From the NCBI RefSeq assembly GCF_024793895.1, contig NZ_JANUSB010000007.1, positions 62,001 to 126,000 on the forward strand: DNA of 64,000 nucleotides, read 5' to 3'. Below the pieces are notes generated by a model, which saw nothing but the letters and a program-made list of their open reading frames with translations, searched no databases and had not been told where the DNA came from. Shown piece after piece: positions 55,439-64,000 of this stretch; positions within the stretch are counted from its first letter, which is position 1; each line of letters starts with the position of its first letter. The stretch comes from Serratia sp. AKBS12. GTDB taxonomy: Bacteria; Pseudomonadota; Gammaproteobacteria; Enterobacterales; Enterobacteriaceae. The position numbers and the translations under genes were made by a program.

Positions 55439-56830
55439 ATGAGCACAGCAGCCCATTCACTTTACAGCCAATTACCCGCCATCGATCGCCTGTTGCGCGA
55501 ACCGACTATTGAACCGTTGGTCGCCGCCCATGGCCAGACGCTGGTCAGCGAACTGCTACGCCAGTTGCAGGCGCAGGCGCGCGCAGAAATAAAACAGCGC
55601 TCGCGATTGCCGGCGTGGTGTAACGACTGGCCACAGGCCTTGCAGGCGCGTCTGCATCAGCAGCGGCAATCGGCGATGAAAACGGTATTCAATCTCAGCG
55701 GCACCGTATTGCACACCAACCTGGGGCGCGCGCAGCTGGCGCAGCCGGCCATCGAGGCCATTGAACGGGTGATGGGGGCGGCGGTGACGCTGGAATACGA
55801 TCTGGACGGGGCCGGGCGCGGTCATCGCGATCGAGCGGTGGCGGATCTGCTGTGCCGGCTGACCGGCGCGGAAGATGCCTGCATCGTCAACAATAACGCG
55901 GCGGCGGTGCTGCTGATGCTGGCCGCGGTCACGCCTGGCAGGCAGGTGGTGGTATCGCGCGGCGAGCTGGTGGAAATCGGCGGGGCGTTCCGCATTCCGG
56001 ACGTAATGCGCCAGGCCGGTTGCGACCTGGTGGAGGTCGGTACCACTAACCGTACCCACCTGAAGGATTACCGCAATGCCATCAATGAACGCACCGGCCT
56101 GCTGATGAAAGTACACACCAGCAACTACTGCATTCAGGGCTTTACCGCTGCGGTGGATGAGGCCGAACTGGCAGCGCTGGGGCAGCAGCACGGCATTGCC
56201 ACCGCCACCGATCTGGGCAGCGGTTCGCTGATAGACATGACGCAGTACGGCCTGCCGGCGGAGCCGATGCCGCAGCGCCTGTTGGCGGCGGGCATCGATC
56301 TGGTGACCTTTTCCGGCGACAAGCTGCTCGGCGGCCCGCAGGCCGGGATCATCGTCGGCAAAAAAACCTTGATTGCCCAACTGCAACAACACCCGCTCAA
56401 GCGCGCGCTGCGCGTCGGCAAAATGACGCTGGCGGCGCTGGAAGCCACGCTGCGCCTCTATCTGCAACCCGAACTGCTGGCGCAACAGCTGCCGACGCTG
56501 CGTTTGCTGACCCGACCGCAACAGGAGATGCAACAGGCCGCGGAACGCCTGATGGCGGTGCTGACGCCGCGTTTCAGCGAGCAGTTTCTGCTGCGTGCCG
56601 AGCCGTGCTGGTCACAAATCGGCAGTGGTTCGTTGCCGGTCGATCGCCTGCCAAGCTATGCCCTGACCTTCGCCCCGCAGGACGGTCGCGGCGCCACGCT
56701 GGAACAGCTGGCCGAACGCTGGCGCGCGTTGCCGCAGCCGATTATTGGCCGTATCAATGACGGCAAGCTGTGGCTCGATTTACGTTGTCTGACGCACGAA
56801 CAGGCGCTGGTCGAGGCGCTAAACTCATGA
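55439..56830 (+). CDS. selA: L-seryl-tRNA(Sec) selenium transferase
   Basis: SelA converts seryl-tRNA(Sec) to selenocysteyl-tRNA(Sec) using selenophosphate. The start [19 protein letters not shown] at 55439 gives 463 residues, the E. coli length; the frame is open 35 codons upstream without conservation. It is a fold-type I PLP enzyme; the PLP lysine is in [14 protein letters not shown], near residue 295. [20 protein letters not shown] is family-typical. It overlaps selB by 4 bases. Confidence 0.97.
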   Translation: MSTAAHSLYSQLPAIDRLLREPTIEPLVAAHGQTLVSELLRQLQAQARAEIKQRSRLPAWCNDWPQALQARLHQQRQSAMKTVFNLSGTVLHTNLGRAQLAQPAIEAIERVMGAAVTLEYDLDGAGRGHRDRAVADLLCRLTGAEDACIVNNNAAAVLLMLAAVTPGRQVVVSRGELVEIGGAFRIPDVMRQAGCDLVEVGTTNRTHLKDYRNAINERTGLLMKVHTSNYCIQGFTAAVDEAELAALGQQHGIATATDLGSGSLIDMTQYGLPAEPMPQRLLAAGIDLVTFSGDKLLGGPQAGIIVGKKTLIAQLQQHPLKRALRVGKMTLAALEATLRLYLQPELLAQQLPTLRLLTRPQQEMQQAAERLMAVLTPRFSEQFLLRAEPCWSQIGSGSLPVDRLPSYALTFAPQDGRGATLEQLAERWRALPQPIIGRINDGKLWLDLRCLTHEQALVEALNS

Positions 56831-58668
56831 TTATCGCCACCGCCGGCCATGTCGATCATGGCAAAACCACGTTATTACAGGCGATTACCGGCATCAACGC
56901 CGACCGGCTGCCGGAAGAAAAACGACGCGGTATGACCATCGATCTGGGTTATGCCTACTGGCCACAGCCCGATGGGCGGGTACTGGGATTTATCGACGTG
57001 CCGGGGCACGAAAAATTCCTCGGCAATATGCTGGCGGGTATTGGCGGTATCGATCATGCGCTGCTGGTGGTGGCCTGCGACGATGGCATCATGGCGCAAA
57101 CGCGCGAGCATTTGGCGATCCTGCGTCTCAGCGGCCGGCCCCGGTTGACCGTGGCATTGACCAAGGCTGACCGGGTCGACCCGGCGCGAGTGGAGGAGGT
57201 GGCACAACGGGTCAGCGCCGAACTGGCGCAGCAAGGCTGGACGCAGACGCCGCTGTTTGTCACCGCTGCCACGCAGGACCGCGGCATTGAGGCGCTGCGC
57301 CAGCATTTACTGACGCTGGCACCGGCGCAGCATGCGTTAACGCGCCGTTTCCGGCTGGCGGTAGACCGCGCGTTCAGCGTCAAGGGCGCGGGCCTGGTGG
57401 TGACCGGCACCGCGCTGGGCGGCACGGTGGCGGTTGGCGATACGCTGTGGCTGACCGGCGCTGCGGTTGCGGTGCGGGTGCGCGGTTTGCATGCGCAGAA
57501 CCAGGCGGCAGATCGGGCTCAGGCCGGGCAGCGCATTGCGCTGAACATTAGCGGCGACGTCAGCAGGGACGCGGTGGCACGCGGCGACTGGCTGGTGGCG
57601 CAGCGCCCGCCGCAGGCGGCGCAACGGCTACTGGTGGTACTGGAGCAGGATCGGCCGGTGCAGCACTGGCAACCGGTGCATGTGCATCATGCCGCCAGTC
57701 ACACCACCGGTCGCGTATCGCTGTTACAGGCTCCTCTGGCCGAACTGATCCTGGATCGGCCGCTGTGGCTGGTTGAGGAGGACCGGCTGGTGCTACGAGA
57801 TATCGGCGCTCGTGAAACCCTTGGCGCGGCGCGCGCGTTGACGCTGGCGGCACCGACGCGCGGCAAGCGGCGGCCGGAGTATCTGGCGTGGCTGGCGCAG
57901 CTGGCACAGACGCAGGACGACGCCCAGCGCCTGGCGCTGCAATTGCCGCAGGGGCCGCTGGATCTGGCGGCTTTTGCCTGGGCGCGACAACTGACGGACG
58001 CCGGGCTGGCGCAACTGCTGGCACAACAATCGCTGCTGAACGCCGACGGTATGGCGCTGGCGGCGGAAAACGCCCAACGTGCGCAACAGCAACTGTTGCA
58101 GGTGCTGGCCGATTATCATCAGCAGCATGGCGACCAGTTGGGTCTGGGGCGTGCCCGCTTGCGGCGCATGGCGTTGCCAACGCTGCCGGAACCGCTGGTG
58201 TTTTTGATGATCGAACGGCTGTTGGCGAGCGGCTTGCTGCGCAATACTCGCGGCTGGTTGCATCTGCCGGAGCACGGTCTGGCGTTCAGCGCATCGCAGC
58301 AGGCGCTGTGGCAGCGTATTGAACCCCTGTTCGCCGATCGGCCCTGGTGGGTGCGGGATCTGGCTGACGAGCTGGGCGAGGATCAACAACAGGTGCGCGC
58401 CACGCTGCGCAAAGCGGCACAGTTGGGCTATTTGACGGCGGTGGTGGTCGATCGCTATTACCACAGCCAGCGCATTGAACAATTCGCCGCCTTGATCCGC
58501 GAATTGCACGCCAGTCAGGGCAGTACCTGTGCGGCAGATTTCCGCGATCGGCTCGGCGTGGGCCGTAAACTGGCGATCCAGATATTGGAGTTTTTCGACC
58601 GTAGCGGTTTCACCCGCCGCAAAGGCAATCAGCATCTGCTGCGCGATAGCGGGCTGTTTGGCGGCTAA
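56827..58668 (+). CDS. selB: Selenocysteine-specific elongation factor SelB
   Basis: SelB carries Sec-tRNA(Sec) to UGA codons followed by a SECIS hairpin. 613 residues from [15 protein letters not shown] (E. coli 614). EF-Tu-like GTPase motifs: GHVDHGKT (G1), GMTIDLGY (G2), DVPGHE (G3) and TKAD (G4). The C-terminal part (about 370-613) holds the winged-helix domains that bind SECIS, ending [19 protein letters not shown] overlap with selA. A client, fdoG, lies 9 kb upstream on the same strand. Confidence 0.97.
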   Translation: MIIATAGHVDHGKTTLLQAITGINADRLPEEKRRGMTIDLGYAYWPQPDGRVLGFIDVPGHEKFLGNMLAGIGGIDHALLVVACDDGIMAQTREHLAILRLSGRPRLTVALTKADRVDPARVEEVAQRVSAELAQQGWTQTPLFVTAATQDRGIEALRQHLLTLAPAQHALTRRFRLAVDRAFSVKGAGLVVTGTALGGTVAVGDTLWLTGAAVAVRVRGLHAQNQAADRAQAGQRIALNISGDVSRDAVARGDWLVAQRPPQAAQRLLVVLEQDRPVQHWQPVHVHHAASHTTGRVSLLQAPLAELILDRPLWLVEEDRLVLRDIGARETLGAARALTLAAPTRGKRRPEYLAWLAQLAQTQDDAQRLALQLPQGPLDLAAFAWARQLTDAGLAQLLAQQSLLNADGMALAAENAQRAQQQLLQVLADYHQQHGDQLGLGRARLRRMALPTLPEPLVFLMIERLLASGLLRNTRGWLHLPEHGLAFSASQQALWQRIEPLFADRPWWVRDLADELGEDQQQVRATLRKAAQLGYLTAVVVDRYYHSQRIEQFAALIRELHASQGSTCAADFRDRLGVGRKLAIQILEFFDRSGFTRRKGNQHLLRDSGLFGG

Positions 58669-59003
58669 CCGCCTGCCGTCATTCCCTGGCGGCCACCTCC
58701 CTCCCAGCCCTGCTTATCAAGCCGGGCACCGGTTTGCCACCCCCTGCCGAAAGGCGTTTATTCTAGGATTATGCTGATTTTTTCGCCGCCGATATCGCCC
58801 GGTAGCGTTGTTTTATAAGCATTATTTTAACAATGTCATAACCACATCGTGACAATCATGGTTGTTCTTGGCCAACGCTTGCGGCTAAAGTGACGCTGCG
58901 CGCGCGCGGGGAGTTCTGCCCGTTACGTGCTGATTTCATTCGATAGATGCATTACCACACTTATTAAGCACATTCATTAACCCGCGGTCCAAGGGCGCAT
59001 GAC
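58669..59003. other. Intergenic region between selB and the T6SS-associated cluster
   Basis: 335 bases with no supported gene. The right part is AT-rich (58800-58860 and 58930-58985) and probably holds the promoter of the downstream cluster. No clear intrinsic terminator for selB was seen. Confidence 0.5.
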
Positions 59004-61544
59004 ATGAAGATTATTAAGCCGTTGCGTCTGAGCGTATTACATCGGCCTTTCCGTTTTCAGGGTAAAAACCATCTTGGCGTTTCGGTAATCGCACTGCTGG
59101 ATATGGGGCCGACGCCGCAGCTGCGCCCGGAAGTGGAGCTGTGGCAACTGGCGGCGGCGGAATTGCAGGCCAGCGGCGGCGTCATCGATCTGGCGATGCC
59201 CAAGGCACGCGCTGAATTCCTCGCCACCGGCCACGCCTATACCCACCATCAGACAGAAAAGACCGCCTGCGCGGTACGTATCGACGTCGAAAGGCTGAGC
59301 AAGAGCCTGACGGTGTATGGCGATCGCTTCTGGTCTGGATCGCAACCAACGCCGCCGCGCAGGTTTGACGCGATGCGCCTCGACTGGAGCCGTGCTTTTG
59401 GCGGCGCGGGCCATGAGGAAAACCCGCATGGCATTGGCGCTAGCGAAGAGCGGCACAACGGTACTGCCTATCGACGCCTGCCGAATATCGAGTCACAACA
59501 TGCCCGCATGACGTCACCGCGCCAACAGCCGGAGCCGATGAGCTTTGGACCGCTGGACATCAGTTGGCCGCGCCGTAGCAAACGCCTGGGCAAGGCTTAT
59601 GATGCCAACTGGCTGAAACAGGATTTCCCCGGTTTGGCACGCGACGCCGACTGGCGCGTGTTCAACGCTGCCAGCCCGGACCAGTGGTGGCCGGACCAGG
59701 ACGCGCTGCCGCCTGAGGCCGCATGGCGCATCTGGAACATGCATCCGACCAGGCCGCAGCAGAGCGGAACCTTACCGCCGTGGCAGGCGCGTTGCTTTAT
59801 CAATCGCCAGCGCGGTGATGAGACGCTGTTTGAGGAAATGACGCTGCGTGCCACCACCGTGTGGTTCTTCCCGCACCTTGAACAGATGATATTGATCTGG
59901 CAGGGCAGTCAACGAATTAACCAGGACGACGCCGCAGACGTGCTGCAACTGATGCCGGCACTGGAAAAAACCGGCGCCAGCCGTTCGCTCAACCATTATC
60001 GCAAAGTGCTGACCCAGCGTCTGGACAAGGGAAAGGGAGCGCTGTTCGCCTTCCGGGAAAAGGATCTGCTGCCCGCTGAGGCGATAGGCCCGTGGATTGA
60101 CAGCGAGGTGCAGCAGCACGACAGCCCGATGCAGGACAACATGCAGCGGCGGGTCAGCCGGCTGCGCGATCTGCATCGCGCCAGACTTGAAGCTAGCGGC
60201 AGCGATAGCGATATTGATGCGTTGCTGGCGCAGTGCCCGGCGCCGCCAATGCCCACGCTGGATGAACTGCCGGCGTTTGTCGAGGCGCTGGAGCGCCAGG
60301 CTGACGAACTGCAGGCGCAGGCCGCGGCGCGCAAAGCCGAGATGGAAAGCCGGCGTGGAGTGAGGCCGGACGACGGGCCGCGCGGCCCGGAGTCGATGTA
60401 CCGTATGCAGGAACTGTTGCATCAGCATGCGGACAGCATGACGGCAAAAAAACTGGCGCAAAGCCGCGAGTCGCTGCACCGCATGTACCTGATGGCGGTA
60501 CAGCACCAGCCGCCGGCGTTGCGTATGGCTGGCGACATGGCTCTGATTATGCGTCAGCGCGCGCAAACTACCCTGGCACAGGGTGGCGACTTTAGCGGGC
60601 TGGATTTCACCGGTGCCGATTTTTCCGGCATGGATTTTCGCGGTGCCAATTTCCGTCAGGCGTTACTGGAAAACGCCAATCTCAGCGGTTGTCAACTGGA
60701 CGGTGCCGACTTCAGCGACGCCATGCTGGCACGGGCCGACCTGCGCCACAGTTCGCTGCGTGGCTGCAATCTGCAAAAAGCCAGCCTGGCGCTGGCCCAG
60801 TGCCAACAGACCGATTTTAGCGGCGCTGACCTGAGCGAAGCCCAACTGGATAATGCCCTGTTTGAACGGTGCGATTTTAGCGATGCGACCTTGAAGACGC
60901 TGATACTGCGTCAGGTCGGCATCAGCCACTGCCGTTTCCAGCGTGCCACGTTGGAGGGCTGCGTGTTTATCGGCCTGACGCTGCCACAGCCCGACTTCAG
61001 CGCGGCAAAACTGCATAAAACGGTGTTCCAGCAGTGCGAATTGCAGGCTGCGCTGTTCAATGACGCGCGGCTGGAGAGCTGTAACTGGGTCGCCAGCGCA
61101 CTGCCGCAGGCACAGTTTAACGGCGCGACGCTGCTGACCTGCGCGGTGGTGATGGACAGCGACCTGAGTGGTGCGGATTTCGGTAACGCGACGCTTATCG
61201 AAAGCAACCTGCGTCAGGCGTCGCTGGCGGGGGCAGATTTTAGCCTGGCGAAGTTGGAAAACAGCGATCTCAGCGAAGCCAACTGCCAGCGGGCGTCGTT
61301 CATCCGTGCCAATCTGGCCGGTAGCCTGTTTATTCGCACCGACTTCCGCCAGGCAAATTTCACCAACGCCAATCTGATGGGCGCGCTGCTGCAGAAAACC
61401 CAACTGGGCGGTGCCGACTTCACCGGCGCCAACCTGTTCCGCGCCGATTTGTCACAATCTTTCACTACCATGACCACGCGGTTGGATAACGCCTATACCC
61501 AGCGGGTGAAAACGCTGCCGAAGCATGACGGGGAACGGATATGA
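59004..61544 (+). CDS. DUF2169 domain and pentapeptide-repeat protein (T6SS-associated)
   Basis: An 846-residue two-part protein. The N-terminal half (about residues 1-330) fits DUF2169, a family found beside T6SS VgrG/PAAR genes, with LSVLHRPFRFQGKNHLGVSV and MRLDWSRAFGG. A helical, charged linker (about 370-510) follows. Residues about 525-830 are a right-handed pentapeptide-repeat helix (GGDFSGLDFTGADFSGMDF and many A(D/N)Lxx units). It begins the cluster and overlaps the next gene by 4 bases. DUF2169 proteins are thought to be adaptors or chaperones for cargo loading on PAAR-like proteins. No catalytic motif is visible. Confidence 0.85.
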   Translation: MKIIKPLRLSVLHRPFRFQGKNHLGVSVIALLDMGPTPQLRPEVELWQLAAAELQASGGVIDLAMPKARAEFLATGHAYTHHQTEKTACAVRIDVERLSKSLTVYGDRFWSGSQPTPPRRFDAMRLDWSRAFGGAGHEENPHGIGASEERHNGTAYRRLPNIESQHARMTSPRQQPEPMSFGPLDISWPRRSKRLGKAYDANWLKQDFPGLARDADWRVFNAASPDQWWPDQDALPPEAAWRIWNMHPTRPQQSGTLPPWQARCFINRQRGDETLFEEMTLRATTVWFFPHLEQMILIWQGSQRINQDDAADVLQLMPALEKTGASRSLNHYRKVLTQRLDKGKGALFAFREKDLLPAEAIGPWIDSEVQQHDSPMQDNMQRRVSRLRDLHRARLEASGSDSDIDALLAQCPAPPMPTLDELPAFVEALERQADELQAQAAARKAEMESRRGVRPDDGPRGPESMYRMQELLHQHADSMTAKKLAQSRESLHRMYLMAVQHQPPALRMAGDMALIMRQRAQTTLAQGGDFSGLDFTGADFSGMDFRGANFRQALLENANLSGCQLDGADFSDAMLARADLRHSSLRGCNLQKASLALAQCQQTDFSGADLSEAQLDNALFERCDFSDATLKTLILRQVGISHCRFQRATLEGCVFIGLTLPQPDFSAAKLHKTVFQQCELQAALFNDARLESCNWVASALPQAQFNGATLLTCAVVMDSDLSGADFGNATLIESNLRQASLAGADFSLAKLENSDLSEANCQRASFIRANLAGSLFIRTDFRQANFTNANLMGALLQKTQLGGADFTGANLFRADLSQSFTTMTTRLDNAYTQRVKTLPKHDGERI

Positions 61545-62611
61545 CGATGCTGAGTGCGGCCGAGCTACAGCAGAAAATAAAAAACGGCGAGATGATTGAC
61601 GCCTGCTGCCTGGATGGCCTGGATCTGCAAGGGTGCGATCTGTCTGGCGGTGTTTTTCAGCAGGTGTCGCTGAACGGGGTAAACCTGCGGGCGGCGAACC
61701 TGCATGAGACGGTGTTCAACGAATGCGTGTTGCAGGGCGCGACGCTGAGCGGCGCCAACCTGCGGCAAACGGTGTTTCACGACTGCGATCTGTCGCGGCT
61801 GCAGGTTGGCGATAGCCTGCTGGCGCAGTGCATCTTTAACCAGTGTGCGCTTGATGGCAGTGATTTTTCCCGCAGCCGGTGCGACATCACCCAGTTCATG
61901 CAGTGCCCACTGCAACACAGCCGTTTCAGCCAGGCGCGGCTGGAGCGTACTACCTTCTTCGAATGCGTGCTGGATGAGGCGCAGTTGGAGCAATGCCATT
62001 GCCTGCTGACCACCTTCTATGCCATCGATCTGCGTACCGCCTGTCTGCACCACGGCCAATTTGAGCAGACGGTATTCTTTAACTGCGATCATCGCGGTAA
62101 AAGCTATGCGCAGCAGCGCTTTAGCGGCTGTCAGTTTACCGATAACCGGCTGGATGAGGTGGATTTCAGCGGCGCTCAGCTGACGCAATGCAATTTTAAG
62201 GGCGCGTCGCTGCGCAAGGCGCGGTTGTGCAAGGTGAATGCCAGCCAGGCGCTGTTTATGGGCGCAGATCTTACCGGTACGCACTGTCAGGACAGCCTGT
62301 TCGATCAGGCGCTGTTGGTCGGCGCGGTGCTGCGGCAGGCCGACTTTGCCCATAGCCGCCTGTTCCAGAGCGTACTGCAGCAGGCGAACGCCGAGGAGGC
62401 CCGCTTTGTCGGCTGCGATTTGACCTACAGCGACTTTTCCGGTGCGCTGCTGTCGCGCGCCGATTTCCGCAGTGCCCGTTTTTCCCGCACCCGTTTCCAC
62501 CGGGCGCAGCAGGAAGGGGCGCGTTTTTCCGACCGTCGGGGCATCCTCGACTATGATGAAGAGTTATTGGCCGCAGAGGCCTGGAGCATTCAGCATCAGA
62601 GCCGCCGTTAA
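61541..62611 (+). CDS. Pentapeptide-repeat protein, second of the cluster
   Basis: A 356-residue protein made almost wholly of pentapeptide repeats (about residues 15-330), e.g. LDLQGCDLSGGVFQQVSLNG and ADLTGTHCQDSLFDQALLVG. It has many cysteines, unusual for a cytoplasmic repeat protein. It starts inside the stop of the preceding gene (ATGA). The long quadrilateral helix would suit a scaffold, adaptor or DNA-mimicking role; its coupling to the DUF2169 gene suggests joint assembly. No enzyme motif is visible. Confidence 0.83.
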   Translation: MTMLSAAELQQKIKNGEMIDACCLDGLDLQGCDLSGGVFQQVSLNGVNLRAANLHETVFNECVLQGATLSGANLRQTVFHDCDLSRLQVGDSLLAQCIFNQCALDGSDFSRSRCDITQFMQCPLQHSRFSQARLERTTFFECVLDEAQLEQCHCLLTTFYAIDLRTACLHHGQFEQTVFFNCDHRGKSYAQQRFSGCQFTDNRLDEVDFSGAQLTQCNFKGASLRKARLCKVNASQALFMGADLTGTHCQDSLFDQALLVGAVLRQADFAHSRLFQSVLQQANAEEARFVGCDLTYSDFSGALLSRADFRSARFSRTRFHRAQQEGARFSDRRGILDYDEELLAAEAWSIQHQSRR

Positions 62612-62622
62612 GGAGAGAGTCG

Positions 62623-63228
62623 ATGAACAATATCAACCATAAGCTGGTGCAGGCGGTGACGCCGCCGCTACAGAGCGCGGGGGTAGTGACCCACTGTTTT
62701 TCCAACGGCAGCCTGAGCGTGGAAAGCGAAGGGCGCGGCTGGCACTGTCAGCGCGCGGCCAGCTGCGTGATTGCGCCGCAGGCCGGCGACCGGGTGCTGA
62801 TCGCCGGCGTAGACAATCAGGTGTGGTTGCTGGCAGTGCTGGAGCGCGCCAATTCGACGGCGGCGGAACTGAGCGTGCCGGGCGATCTGCATATTCGCAG
62901 CGCCGGCGAGATCAGCCTCAGCAGCGAAACGTTGCGCGTCAGCGCCAGCCAGGGTGACTGCCATATCAACGACATGCAGTACAGTGGCGACAAGCTTTCC
63001 GCCTGGGTCAGTCTGTCGCGCACGGTGGGCAAACATGCCGAATCGGTCTGGCAGACCATCACCCAGGTCAGCCATAACCTGCTGCGTACCACGCGGCAGA
63101 CCGAGCAGGTGCGCGCCGGTCAACTGGATATGCAGGCCGACGGCTATGCACGCCTGCACGCGCAAAATACCGTGATCACGTCGACGGCCATCACCAAAGT
63201 GGATGCCGAACAGATCCATATGGGATAA
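62623..63228 (+). CDS. DUF3540 domain protein
   Basis: A 201-residue protein of the DUF3540 family, repeatedly found next to DUF2169, DUF4150 and VgrG genes. The N-terminal part contains GRGWHCQRAASCVIAPQAGD and RVLIAGVDNQVWLLAVLE; the C-terminal part (about 95-200) resembles a VgrG-like spike or beta-helix with ISLSSETLRVSASQ. AAGGAGAG lies eight bases before the ATG. It might form part of the spike complex between VgrG and the DUF4150 tip; this is inference. Confidence 0.8.
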   Translation: MNNINHKLVQAVTPPLQSAGVVTHCFSNGSLSVESEGRGWHCQRAASCVIAPQAGDRVLIAGVDNQVWLLAVLERANSTAAELSVPGDLHIRSAGEISLSSETLRVSASQGDCHINDMQYSGDKLSAWVSLSRTVGKHAESVWQTITQVSHNLLRTTRQTEQVRAGQLDMQADGYARLHAQNTVITSTAITKVDAEQIHMG

Positions 63229-63238
63229 GGAGTATACG

Positions 63239-63631
63239 ATGTTTGCCAACTGCCAACTGATGGGTATGGATTTGGCGTTTCCCGATGTCTGCCTGACGCC
63301 GACCCCCACCCCTACGCCGATCCCCTACCCGGATATCGCGCTTGGGCCGACCGCCATCCCCAACGCGCTGAACATTCTGTTTATGGGCATGCCGGCGCAT
63401 AACATGGCCACCGTGACGCCGCTGACCAACGGTGATAACCCAGGCGTTGCCACCGGCGTGGCATCCGGCACGGTAATGGGGCCATCGCGCCATCTCACCG
63501 GCTCCTTTACCGTGCTGCTAAAAGGCACGCCGGCCACGCGTCTGACCAGCGTCAGCCTGCAAAATTCGACCAATGCCGTCGGGATGCGCACCGTCCCCAG
63601 CCAGTTCAAGGTGCTGATGCTGGCGCCCTGA
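63239..63631 (+). CDS. DUF4150 PAAR-like spike-tip protein
   Basis: A 130-residue DUF4150 (PAAR-like) protein. ATG 63239 is preceded by AAGGAG at seven bases. Seen: MFANCQLMGMDLAFPDVCLT followed by a proline-threonine run (PTPTPTPIPYPD), TAIPNALNILFMGMPAHNM and GTVMGPSRHLTGS. PAAR-like proteins cap the VgrG trimer and can carry effectors, but this one is a single domain without a toxin extension, so any cargo must attach non-covalently. Confidence 0.85.
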   Translation: MFANCQLMGMDLAFPDVCLTPTPTPTPIPYPDIALGPTAIPNALNILFMGMPAHNMATVTPLTNGDNPGVATGVASGTVMGPSRHLTGSFTVLLKGTPATRLTSVSLQNSTNAVGMRTVPSQFKVLMLAP

Positions 63632-63675
63632 GTGCCACAGTAAAACATTGCAATCCAGTCATAGGGATGAAGCCC

Positions 63676-64000
63676 ATGTTTGACCGTATCACCGTGACCA
63701 CGCCGGCAGGCGGCGGCGCACTGAAATTCTGGAAGCTGAGCGGAACGGAAGGCGTTTCGCGCTCGTTTGAACTGAACGTGACGCTGCTCAGCAGCGATGC
63801 CCGACTCGATCGCCGGGCGATGCTCGGTCAGCCGATGACGCTGACCATTCCTACCCAGCGGCTGCTGGCAGCACCGCGTTACCTCAACGGCAAGATCACC
63901 TCGGTGAATGTGCACAGCGCGGATATCAACGGCGAGCGTTACGCCGTCTATACGCTGACGATGGAATCGGATCTGTGGCCGTTGAAGCGGGACCGCAACC
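63676..64000 (+). CDS. vgrG: Type VI secretion spike protein VgrG, N-terminal part (cut by window edge)
   Basis: Only the first 108 codons are present; the frame is open to the end of the window. It begins MFDRITVTTPAGGGALKFWK, then SFELNVTLLSSDARLDRRAML and LNGKITSVNVHSADIN, matching the VgrG gp27-like N-terminus. VgrG trimers form the membrane-puncturing spike of the T6SS. It follows the PAAR-like gene by 44 bp. Whether it has a C-terminal effector domain cannot be seen here. Confidence 0.88.
   Translation, partial: MFDRITVTTPAGGGALKFWKLSGTEGVSRSFELNVTLLSSDARLDRRAMLGQPMTLTIPTQRLLAAPRYLNGKITSVNVHSADINGERYAVYTLTMESDLWPLKRDRN

Noticed and set aside
1-64000. CRISPR arrays, tRNA or rRNA genes, and prophage genes
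   Set aside because: No regularly spaced direct repeats of CRISPR type, no tRNA or rRNA sequence and no phage integrase, terminase or capsid gene was recognised by eye. A covariance-model scan would be needed to exclude small RNAs.

Overview
The window is a GC-rich enterobacterial chromosome segment, most probably from Serratia or a close relative. That assignment is inferred from gene content: an E. coli-like backbone (dgo, yidR-yidQ-ibpAB-yidE, avtA-malS, ghrB-yiaD-yiaC-tag, glyQS-yiaF, mtlADR-yibL, yiiM, sodA, fdhD-fdoGHI-fdhE, yibF-selAB) is interleaved with a Pseudomonas-type 2-ketogluconate cluster, a GDSL autotransporter, orphan CfaE/CblD-type tip adhesins and a type VI secretion cargo cluster. 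No database was searched; names rest on recognised sequence, motifs and gene order.

Layout. 0-4.2 kb: a PLP-dependent dehydratase and a YheO-like regulator, divergent from an MFS transporter and a 2-hydroxyacid dehydrogenase. 4.3-10.6 kb: the D-galactonate operon dgoR-dgoK-dgoA-dgoD, then an extra MFS transporter (paralogue of the one at 2 kb) and dgoT, with two DgoR-type operators in front. 10.6-15.4 kb: yidR, yidQ, the heat-shock genes ibpA and ibpB (sigma-32 promoter and likely RNA thermometer) and yidE. 15.5-25.2 kb, all on the minus strand: avtA, malS, then ptxS-kguE-kguK-kguT-ghrB (2-ketogluconate use, with a PtxS-type operator) and yiaD. 25.5-30.1 kb: yiaC and tag, the autotransporter esterase and an MFS transporter. 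30.4-34.4 kb: glyQ, glyS and yiaF. 34.5-41.4 kb: mtlA-mtlD-mtlR with four good CRP sites, a LysE/MocR divergent pair, and yibL. 41.5-43.8 kb: a methyltransferase, yiiM and sodA. 44.0-50.5 kb: fdhD divergent from fdoG-fdoH-fdoI-fdhE; fdoG carries an in-frame UGA for selenocysteine. 50.6-54.0 kb: a tandem duplication of an orphan CfaE/CblD-like adhesin gene. 54.1-58.7 kb: a DcrB-like lipoprotein, yibF, selA and selB. 59.0-64.0 kb: DUF2169/pentapeptide, pentapeptide, DUF3540 and PAAR-like DUF4150 proteins and a truncated vgrG.

How the genes work together. Several complete sugar-acid or polyol routes are present (galactonate to pyruvate plus glyceraldehyde 3-phosphate; 2-ketogluconate to 6-phosphogluconate; mannitol to fructose 6-phosphate). 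The selenoprotein formate dehydrogenase, both of its accessory factors and the selenocysteine machinery selA/selB lie within 15 kb; selC is not in the window.

The most unusual region is 50.0-54.0 kb. The two adhesin genes are near-identical in leader, signal peptide and pilin domain but differ in patches of the adhesin domain. Each has four tandem copies of an 8-bp unit immediately after its ATG, where a copy-number change would shift the frame, so they are candidates for phase variation. A decayed fragment of fdhE lies between them. The T6SS-associated cluster at the right edge is the second region worth closer attention.
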